In this document: positions 56,515-64,000 of the stretch, piece by piece
Numbering within the stretch: position 1 is the first letter of the stretch
How the letters are laid out: every line of letters starts with the position of its first letter
Source: Eurosta solidaginis
Taxonomy: Eukaryota; Arthropoda; Insecta; Diptera; Tephritidae
NCBI RefSeq assembly: GCF_040869045.1
Contig: NC_090322.1
Coordinates: forward strand, 182,403,477 to 182,467,476
Direction: 5' to 3'
DNA length: 64,000 bases
Position numbers and translations under genes: made by a program
Notes under the pieces: model-generated
Seen by the model: only the letters and a program-made list of their open reading frames with translations
The model's database searches: none
What the model was told of the DNA's origin: nothing

Positions 56515-57890
56515 GTTTGAAACCGAGGTCGACTGCAATAACCCGTCCAAAAATGTGGAAAGAGATATGAAAAGACGCGTTTTGTCATGTTATCAATAGT
56601 CCAAAGGCGAAAAAGTATTCGAATTATTGGAAGCGAGGCAAAAATGCGTCCATTAATACCTCCCCGACGGTTGTGGTCTTGTTTTAGCAATCGTCCCCGG
56701 TAATAAAGTATAACAATTTATTAATTAAAATTGTCCAAAACGTATGGATTTTAAAGAGAGATGTAATTAAGTGCTCGTTTGAAAGTAAATAAGGATATTT
56801 CTTTGTAATTTTACAATAAAAATTTTACGCAGTTTTCGTTAGCAGCTACTACACTTTTCTTGGACCTAAGGAGTACAACAGTGCCAAATAGAATCCACAA
56901 AAGGACCGAACAAGAACAAGCATTTTATCAGGTGAGCGTGGCTGTGCATGTGCGCGCTGCTACATATCCTACTTGTAGACCTGTACTATGCTTGTCATAC
57001 TAAAAGCTAAATTACAAACATAATAAGTACGCGGCGGCGATATTGTCTGTATCTTCTTTTTTGTTTATTGTGTTTCCTCTTTTTTGCAAAATTCTTAGGC
57101 TTTCTAAGGTGTAACGCGCTTTTTCTCTCCTTTCGGTGTCTATTATTTTTATGTTTTCAAAATCAGCTGTGTGTTTGTTTTCTATTGCATGATTCAATCA
57201 CAAGAGGTTTGCTCGACAAACACATTTTTTGACAACTGCAGCCATTTTGCTCCCAAATCGAATTGACATCCGTTAACTGTGTTGTTTCTTTGCGAATTTT
57301 CGAAAAACATTAGTAGTAGAAATAGGAAGCAATCAGTTTACAAATACCCGATAAGTCCTGAACTGCATAATTCCTTAGAACAATTTTTTTTTAATTTTAT
57401 AGCGAATTTATTAACTATGTCTCGATATATAAGTACATATAGATAGATATAGATAGTCTATAACAGGAGTCTACTGCTAATACGCGTCTAAAAATATCGA
57501 GAGAGGTGACCTCGACAACAATTATCCGAAGGCGGAAAAGAAAAATTGTATCTCTGTCCGGAGATATTTGCAGTTGAAGTTGGCAATTTTCATGTGGTTG
57601 TTGTAGTGTTTTTGTGCACTGAAAAAGATTTTGTGTACAAAGGGATTTTGCTTGCATTTAATTTTGATCCCACCTAATTGGTGGACCGGCCAGAATAATT
57701 TTTTATAAGCTCGGCTGAAGGCCGCCAACGTAACCCAGGGTCATTTTTCGGATTTTCGTCAGTATATTTTGAACGAGCTAAAATGTGCATTTCCGCCTTC
57801 GAATTATTGTTATCGAGGTCAATATGCGTCTTTTGACACTTCTCTGGATATTTTTGGGCACGTATTAAAAGTCGACCTTCTGTTCTATTA
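56515..57890. repeat. Family A repeat, two copies with unrelated DNA between
   Basis: 56515-56700 carries GGTCGACTGCAATAACCCG and AGTCCAAAGGCGAAAAAG, a degenerate copy. 57455-57890 is a better copy with both arms (TACGCGTCTAAAAATATCGA at 57480, GACACTTCTCTGGATATTTT at 57835) and the interior GGTGGACCGGCCAG. The ~750 bases between show no gene; the 56700-57010 part is A/T-rich. Confidence 0.65.
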
Positions 57891-58680
57891 ATTCCGTATG
57901 TTCGGAACATTCGTCTCCATTTAAGAATTTGGGGAATCGCTTTATATTTGAATTATTATGTATAAACTTATTTGATATATTCGGACCTCGTGAGGTAGTA
58001 TCAAATAGACGTATTCCGAATATTCTAAATTAACGGTTTATACGGAACGCTTCCATGAATACTTAACGGAAAACAGCTTTCCGAAATTTCAGAATAAAAA
58101 GATGAACACTCCCTGTGTAGCAGGTCCGCACAAAAGATTAACTCTTCTGTCAAATTCAAGGTAGGAATATAAAGTTCTAAAACAATAAGCAATTTTCTTT
58201 TATTTTTGTTCTTGTCAGTTCATTGCGACTGCTGAGTAGCGTATCACCCCATGTCGGCTGCCTGTTCAAAATATTGCTATCTCAAAATATTTTTAAGAAA
58301 TTTCCCAATTCGGGATTTGTCACAAAACCGCCCTATATTAGAGTTAGATTGAAGAACGCTTCATCTCAGAATGCTGTTTATTTACTCCCTCTTATGACAA
58401 AATGCATTGAACTTATGCTCATATAGGGAGTTTTTGAAACAAATTTTGAGATTGTGCATTTTTGAATAAAATTGTAACGTACGGCATTCTTCAAACAATT
58501 CCTGAAAGAATGACCAAACCAACATAACCTTATTAATTCACGAAATATTTAGTAGAAAATAAATTATTTCCCCAAAAACTTTTGGCATTTTCAAATTTAT
58601 TATCACTACTAATATACTACCAAAGATACTACAATTTTCACTGAAGAGTATTGAATTATTCCCCGTTTCCCTTACTTCGT
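57891..58680. other. Non-coding DNA, no gene recognised
   Basis: No domain is visible in any frame. A 67-codon frame at 58223-58426 is not supported by any recognisable motif. Confidence 0.4.
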
Positions 58681-58702
58681 AAAAGCAACCCGTCCAGATT
58701 TT

Positions 58703-59742
58703 TCAACTTGGGAGTGTCAAAGATCTGTCATCATTGGAGAACAAACCTCTAGTAATTGAAACATGTTCTATTGCATGCTGTGCTAAAGCTGTGCTTTGTT
58801 TTTGTTTACGTATATCTGCTTCGTGCTCAGCTACCCGCGTGCCGAGCGCCCGCTTTGTGGTCCCAATGTAGACCTTATTGCAGCTATCTTCTTTATTCCC
58901 TTTACAATAAATTTCGTAAACTACATTGCTACGTTGTTGTAGATCTATGGGTGTTTTTGTTTTTGTAAAGCACGTTGCCAAAGTGCAGTTTGACCTGTAT
59001 GCTAGTCATGGTTCAATTATGTACAGGTTGGCTCATCTCATCAGCTGATTTTATTTATGTCATTGCATGGTCGAAGGGATTGTCAAAATGAGATGGCAAA
59101 CTCAAAATGAAACCAACACATTGGCAACATTTTACTTACACATACAAAAACTGCTAAGTTTTATGTGTCCATTCCATACCATTCGCACCAACACCAATAC
59201 ACAGATTTTGACAATTTGAACAGACATATTTTGTTGCTTTACAGATGAGCCAACCTGTATATAGTTGAACCATGATGCTAGTGTAGTGTTTGTGTTTGAT
59301 GTTTTTATCAAGTCATGTGTGAAATTTTCTGTGAGCCTAGGAATGTAAGTGACACTGAAGTATCGCTTTGTCTGGTTATTTGTATCTGAAGACTGTGTTT
59401 TTTGGGCTATATTTTCTATTTCCATTTGTTTCTGATTTATTAAATTTGATATGATATGGTCTGGATAATTATCCTTTTCAAGCGTCAATTTAATTTTCCT
59501 AATATTTGCGTCATGAAAACTTTGATGGCTGATAGATAATATTTTGTCTATAAAGTTCTTCGCCGTATTTATTTTGTATTTGAAAGGCTGTGAGGATATA
59601 AAGTTTATGAGGCGCCCAGAAGATTTTTTTTTTAAATTTTTATCTAGAGTCTCAATATCAGTCCACACTTCAGATTTCAACATTCGAGGTGTATTATTTA
59701 CTAAATAATCAGGTTCTTTGTGTTTTCCATAATGTTATATAT
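58703..59742 (-). pseudogene. Penelope-like element fragment: RT tail and GIY-YIG endonuclease, split by a MITE
   Basis: The minus-strand reading starts next to the solo LTR at 59742. 59683-59290 encodes the linker after the reverse transcriptase (FISSQPFKYKINTAKNFIDK; RYFSVTYIPRLTENFTHDLI). 58985-58703 encodes a GIY-YIG nuclease (VVYEIYC, then KVYIGTTKRALGTRVAEHEA, with a later His in the expected place). The two parts share one frame once the 268 bp MITE and one target copy are removed. The reverse transcriptase itself is absent. GIY-YIG endonucleases at the C-terminus are diagnostic of endonuclease-bearing Penelope-like elements. Confidence 0.88.
59007..59274. mobile_element. hAT-type MITE (family D) in the Penelope fragment
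   Basis: The 268 bp element has ~30 bp inverted ends: CATGGTTCAATTATGTACAG followed by GTTGGCTCATCT, and the matching inversion at the right. An 8 bp duplication ATGCTAGT flanks it (58999-59006 and 59275-59282). The interior lacks coding capacity and has ATGAGATGGCAAACTC. Confidence 0.92.
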
Positions 59743-59924
59743 TGTAACGAATTTACTGCAAATCCTTTTCTTTGCAACCTTCTGCTAAGTTCGAATCACT
59801 AAACTGTTGAATAAATAACTCCAATATTTAATAATGCAAAATGGCCTTTATTAAAGTACTTCACAATAACACTTATAACTCGCAACTGATAATACTGCTA
59901 TTGCTCGCTAGATAGCGTCTTAAA

Positions 59925-60278
59925 CATTGTAAATATTACCAAGTAGCGCAACTAACAGCTGATCGGTGAAAATTCGCACATTCACACGCACAGTTCTCGA
60001 CTCAGTTTCAAAAAAAAACTTTAGATTATTTAATTCAAATTTTAAAGTGAGATAATCCTTACAAATATATGTATACAGAATATATATGGCGTGTTTGTTG
60101 TTATTAAAACAATAGTTTTTTTTATATTAAAGCTTTTATCATTTTTTTTTTTTTAACTTTGAAAAAACTCCGAACACCATTCCTTCATTATATGACATTC
60201 GACTGCCTAGTCCACTGCCTTCCACTCTATTCGCAACATAACCTCTACTTAAGCTGCCAAACTATATAGTAAACAATG
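59925..60278. mobile_element. hAT-type MITE (family C), copy 2
   Basis: The 354 bp element starts CATTGTAAATATTACC and ends GTAAACAATG. It is flanked by GTCTTAAA on both sides (59917-59924 and 60279-60286). The intact LTRs elsewhere (for example 33538-33546, GTCTTAAAT) give the empty site. Confidence 0.92.
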
Positions 60279-60550
60279 GTCTTAAATCCAACTGATTGTA
60301 GCGCCTCTACTATTGTTGCCTTTTATACTCTTTGATTTCCTCGTTGCATCTTCTAGGCGCTTCTGTTCTAGAATCTACTAGTTGGTTATCTGTTATAATT
60401 ATAACTACAGATGTACGTGTATAGCTCTCATATGCGCGTGTGTTTGTGAGCGACACTTCCACAATTATAATTGCATATCTCAGATAAGATATCTGCATGT
60501 GTTTGTGCGTTGCTTCTCCGCTGCGTGTACGTACATATGTGTAGACCTAA

Positions 60551-60775
60551 AGCTGGAGACATTGGTGCTTTATCGGTAACCGTATCGGTAACCTTTTTAC
60601 AGCTGATTCGACCAACCTTATGAGAATCAATGCAATCGATTATTGGTGCCGCTAAGGTCGTAACCGTATCGTAGCCAACCAATTGGGTTTTGGTTTACCG
60701 TCGTAACGATAAACAGCTGATTACGTTAGGGATACGGATACAGCGATACGACATACGGCACCAATGACTCCAGCT
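60551..60775. mobile_element. Harbinger-type MITE with TAA target duplication
   Basis: The 225 bp element starts AGCTGGAGACATTGGTGC and ends with the inversion of AGCTGGAGTCATTGGTGC. TAA lies on both sides (60548-60550 and 60776-60778). The family LTR empty site reads GACATAATGATTG. The interior has further inverted steps (GTAACCGTATCGGTAACC; AACAGCTGATTACG). It has no coding capacity. Confidence 0.88.
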
Positions 60776-60866
60776 TAATGATTGAACTATTGATGTGCAA
60801 GCAAGTCACTGCTTAGCATCGGCTTAGAGATGACAGTACCACTTTGTGTTGCTAATATTCGTAACA

Positions 60867-61052
60867 ATATTTACTCAAGTTATCTTGTTAACGGGCAGAC
60901 GGACGGACGAACATGGCTCAATAAATTTTTTTTTTCGATACTGCTGATTTTTATATATGGAAGTCTATATCTCGATTCCTTTTTACCTGTACAACCAACC
61001 GTTACCCAACCAAAGTTAATATACTCTGTGTGCAAGGCACTCTGAGTATAAC
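60867..61052 (+). mobile_element. Right end of a Helitron-like (mini-me type) element
   Basis: It contains GGGCAGACGGACGGACGAAC and ends AATATACTCTGTGTGCAAGG...CTCTGAGTATAAC, the 3' hairpin-type end of the family. It probably belongs to the element whose left part lies at 54899-56060, though another copy cannot be excluded. Confidence 0.6.
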
Positions 61053-61310
61053 AAAAAGTATGAGAGCGCAGTATTAGCAGTGACGCCTGCTCTAGACTTT
61101 TACCCGAACTCGGGCAAGGTAACTTCGACAACGGAACAATGAACGGAACGTAGCAAAATAAAAATTCGCCTTCAGCATAGAGTTGGCAAATATCCGAGTA
61201 CCTGTGGTTTTGTCACAGCTACTGAAATATCACAGTACAATTCAGCGACAGCTTACAAGGAATATTCGTGACTGATTGCCTGCGACAAAATTTTTTTCCC
61301 GTTACCAATC

Positions 61311-61571
61311 ATAGACTCAAACATAGCTCTCATCACAGGAACAAATCGCTTCTATGCTATGAACCAATACAAGGCAGCGATCCGTCTAAAGAAGAAAAGG
61401 AAGGTGGTGGCGGTTTTTTCTAAGAAGGGTCTGGTACATATCAGACGAACAGCCAACGCCAGCCCTGAAGCAATACATAGCTTGGATTTTCTAGAGCGTC
61501 TTGAGAATACCGGCGAAGAAAGCGCGAGTTCCTTTCGAGTTGATGATGCGCCAACGAATAATGATCAATAA
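61311..61571 (+). pseudogene. LINE ORF1 C-terminal fragment
   Basis: The frame reads FYAMNQYKAAIRLKKKRK, then VVAVFSKKGLVHIRRTANAS, a pattern like the C-terminal domain of CR1/Jockey-type ORF1 proteins (basic helix, then a beta hairpin). It ends at TAA 61569-61571, 147 bases before ORF2. No convincing upstream part is seen, so the copy is 5'-truncated or decayed. Confidence 0.6.
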
Positions 61572-61717
61572 ATTAATTTCTATGTATGGTATATTACTTA
61601 AGTTCTTGAGTCTGTTCGTTTCTGTCTTTATCTCTCCCTATCATACTTGTAAACAATCACTTATGTTGTCTTTATTGTTACGCATCGCAGAGCATTCTTT
61701 ATATCCCATATATAGTG

Positions 61718-64000
61718 ATGGTCCTTGACTATAGGTTGTCTAGTTCCAAAGACTGCTTACATACACTGTTGCGCGTATTCAACAAACGTACTAAAGGGCT
61801 CAAAGTCATCCATCTTAATGCGCAAAGCCTATATAAAAAGCTGGATGAATTGAGATTCATATCTGAGGGTTCTGATATAGATGTTATATGTATTTCCGAA
61901 ACCTGGTTTTCTTCATGTCACAAAAATGATTTGGTGCAACTAAATGGATATCAACTGTTCAGGGCTGATAGACGTGGTCATGGTGGTGGTGTTGCTATAT
62001 ATGTTAAAAGTAGTTTATCCTGTAAACTTTGCTGCAGTGCTAGTCCAGGTGATCTTGTCGAATATGTGTTCGTAGACGTGTTCTCTGTAAATAATGAAAG
62101 GCTTCTTATTGGCTGTGCATACAGACCTAATCGTGGAGTTGACTTCTCTGGCTTTATTGAATTTCTCGAGCCTCTACTTATAAGCTATGATAATATAATC
62201 ATCGCTGGGGATTTCAACTCCAACCTTCTCGTCGACTCAACTCTAAAGCTAAGTATGGAGTCTCTTGGACTTTTTCCCACCAATTTAACTTCACCTACAC
62301 ACTTTACTGACTCAAATTCTTCTTTGCTGGATTTATTTTTTGTCAATGATCCCCTGAAATTGCTCCACTACGATCAATTGTCGGCATCTTGCTTTTCAAA
62401 ACACGATCTAATATTTCTTAGTTACAACTTCCAAACGTCACACATACAATGTTCCTTTACATATCGTGATTTTAGAAGCATATATTACAGTTCCCTTAAT
62501 GCAGCGGTGGAGTCGGTTGAGTGGAGCTTGATTCGTACACTGACATCGGTCGATGATCAGGCATCATTCCTACAGAACCATATCATTAGGCTTTTCGACA
62601 ACTATGTGCCAGTGAAACTCAAAGCTGCTACACACAATAATACCCCTTGGTTTAGTGCCAATCTAAAACACTTAATTCACCAGCGTAACCTTGCTTACTC
62701 ACGATGGAAAAGATACAAAACCCTGGAGGCTCACAACTGCTTCAAAACAGCTAGGATCCCTGCAAACAAAGCCATTAGGTCAGCTAAGCAGAAATTTTAT
62801 AATAACAAGTTTAGTGCTGCTTTGAGTTCGAAGGAAACCTGGAAGTCGATTAAACATATTGGTATCGGAAAATCCAAATGTGATATTTCTGTCCTCCCTG
62901 ATGTAGACATTAATGAGATAAATATAAATTTTGTAAATCTGCCAATCTCAACTGACAATATATGTGCTGATAATCATTGTATTCGCGCTAATGTTGATTT
63001 TGGTCCTCTTGAGTTTGCTAGTGTCGATGAGTGTGATGTCGTTCAAGCCATTCTTTCAGTAAAGTCTAATGCTATGGGGTTCGATGGAATATGTCCGAAA
63101 TTTTTAAAAATAATTCTTCCTAAAATCCTTCCTCACTTAACCTACTTGGTTAACTCTGTGCTGACGTCCTGTGTATTTCCCAAATGTTGGAAAGTTGCTA
63201 AGGTAATCCCAATCCCCAAGCAAAACAAGGAGTATAGGCCTATAGCTATTCTGCCTTTCCTTTCCAAGGTCGTCGAACGAATTTTGCACTGCCAGATAAA
63301 TACTTATGTGCAGAATAATAACCTTCTCACAGATTCCCAGTCTGGATTCAGGTCAAATCGTAGCTGTAAAACGGCGCTCCTATCGGTGATAGAGGATATT
63401 CGAGAACAAGTTGACAAAAATTTTACTGCTTTCCTGACTCTTCTCGACCATTCAAAAGCGTTTGACTCGGTCGACCACACCGTTCTCTGCAAGAAGCTGG
63501 ACAACCTATTTAATTTCTCCAACTGTGCAACAGCCCTAATCAGATCGTATTTGGCCGACCGAACTCAGGCAGTAAGTGTTGGTAGCAGAAAGTCTGACTT
63601 CGTCAGTGTTTTAAGAGGAGTCCCACAAGGCTCAATCCTTGGTCCCCTGTTATTTGTTTTGTATATAAACGATTTGCCTGGTGTTCTCAAGTATTGTAAT
63701 ATTCACATTTATGCTGACGACGTACAATTGTATATGTTCTGTCCTAGTGATCGTACCAGTTCATGTATTAATAACTTAAATTACGATTTGTGTAAAATTG
63801 GTACGTGGGCTTCTATGAACGGCTTATGTCTTAACCCTAAGAAGTCGAAATGTATAGTCATTCATAGAAGGTCACTAGATAAAAGTGGAATGGAAAATTT
63901 AATTTTAGACCCCGCTATTATAGAATACGTTGACACGGCAAAAAATCTAGGTATAGTTTTTAACAAAACCCTGACATGGAAAGATCACATCTTCCGCACA
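61718..64000 (+). CDS. LINE ORF2 (endonuclease and reverse transcriptase), open to the window edge
   Basis: From the ATG at 61718 there is no stop to the last base, 761 codons. The APE-type endonuclease has VIHLNAQSLYKKLDEL, ICISETW, GDFNSN (near 164-169) and a KHDLIF segment near its end. The reverse transcriptase has AMGFDGICPKFLK, RPIAILPFLSKVVERILHCQ, QSGFRSNRSCKTALL, DHSKAFDSVDH, RGVPQGSILGPLLFVLYIND, and YADD at 665-668. The block KKSKCIVIHRRS and then VDTAKNLGIVF follow near the edge. The clade is CR1/Jockey-like by appearance. The C-terminus lies outside the window. Confidence 0.92.
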   Translation, partial: MVLDYRLSSSKDCLHTLLRVFNKRTKGLKVIHLNAQSLYKKLDELRFISEGSDIDVICISETWFSSCHKNDLVQLNGYQLFRADRRGHGGGVAIYVKSSLSCKLCCSASPGDLVEYVFVDVFSVNNERLLIGCAYRPNRGVDFSGFIEFLEPLLISYDNIIIAGDFNSNLLVDSTLKLSMESLGLFPTNLTSPTHFTDSNSSLLDLFFVNDPLKLLHYDQLSASCFSKHDLIFLSYNFQTSHIQCSFTYRDFRSIYYSSLNAAVESVEWSLIRTLTSVDDQASFLQNHIIRLFDNYVPVKLKAATHNNTPWFSANLKHLIHQRNLAYSRWKRYKTLEAHNCFKTARIPANKAIRSAKQKFYNNKFSAALSSKETWKSIKHIGIGKSKCDISVLPDVDINEININFVNLPISTDNICADNHCIRANVDFGPLEFASVDECDVVQAILSVKSNAMGFDGICPKFLKIILPKILPHLTYLVNSVLTSCVFPKCWKVAKVIPIPKQNKEYRPIAILPFLSKVVERILHCQINTYVQNNNLLTDSQSGFRSNRSCKTALLSVIEDIREQVDKNFTAFLTLLDHSKAFDSVDHTVLCKKLDNLFNFSNCATALIRSYLADRTQAVSVGSRKSDFVSVLRGVPQGSILGPLLFVLYINDLPGVLKYCNIHIYADDVQLYMFCPSDRTSSCINNLNYDLCKIGTWASMNGLCLNPKKSKCIVIHRRSLDKSGMENLILDPAIIEYVDTAKNLGIVFNKTLTWKDHIFRT

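Larger units (their letters stand above)
59743..60866. repeat. Solo gypsy LTR (family of element E) with two inserted MITEs
   Basis: It starts TGTAACGAATTTACTGCA and ends TATTCGTAACA (one change from ATTCGTTACA). ATAT flanks both sides (59739-59742 and 60867-60870), so it is a complete insertion reduced to one LTR. Without the inserts it is about 535 bases, close to the 517 bp family LTR. The two MITEs are at 59925-60278 and 60551-60775. Confidence 0.88.

Noticed and set aside
61359..61571. Independent small host gene
   Set aside because: Sequence pattern and position just ahead of a LINE ORF2 fit the C-terminus of LINE ORF1 better.

Overview
This is a repeat-rich chromosomal window from a higher fly (Diptera, Brachycera). 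A tephritid fruit fly is the best guess. Two host genes look like their Drosophila orthologues, a Nup93-type nucleoporin and a CG9801-type PP2C-like protein, and several mobile families have a tephritid or drosophilid look. There is no sign of prokaryotic organisation, no rRNA or confident tRNA, and no CRISPR array.

Layout. 1-5800: mostly non-coding, lying beyond the last visible Nup93 exon (probably its next intron), with a decayed LINE, degenerate tandem repeats and dispersed repeats. 5807-9256 (minus): nine exons of Nup93, about 626 residues; the C-terminal exons lie off the left edge. Intron 6 holds a hAT-type MITE and intron 1 a ~0.4 kb dispersed repeat. 9257-11071: divergent intergenic region with a duplicated ~330 bp unit. 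11072-13699 (plus): intact CG9801-like gene. 13700-18371: non-coding DNA with MITEs and a degenerate GGTTYC minisatellite.

18372-34290 is a nested retrotransposon complex on the minus strand. A 412/mdg1-like gypsy element (20775-33903, 517 bp LTRs, GTAT target duplication) sits inside a palindromic dispersed repeat. It carries a ~500 bp segment that in turn holds a young, LTR-identical gypsy-class element (22296-28104), and separately a 5'-truncated LINE (30691-31542). A partial copy of the gypsy 5' end, with the same flank and target duplication, lies next to it (18751-20690), so part of the locus was duplicated.

34300-43212: a foldback repeat, a nearly intact I-clade LINE (35970-41190) and a decayed RAG1/Transib-like transposase gene (41247-43212, minus). 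45247-54899: a DINE-1/mini-me (Helitron-like) element with internal tandem repeats, hosting an almost perfect 220 bp palindromic MITE and a dead BEL/Pao element (46736-53984), which itself carries a 1.1 kb MITE. 54899-61052: a second Helitron-like element broken up by hAT MITEs, a Penelope-like fragment with GIY-YIG endonuclease, and a solo gypsy LTR containing two more MITEs. 61300-64000: a LINE whose second ORF is open to the right edge.

The two host genes are functionally unrelated. The rest records stacked insertions, many with exact target-site duplications and empty-site comparators inside the window, so relative insertion order can be read directly. No wholly new system was proven. The strongest candidates are the RAG1/Transib-like gene, the palindromic MITE and the young gypsy element.
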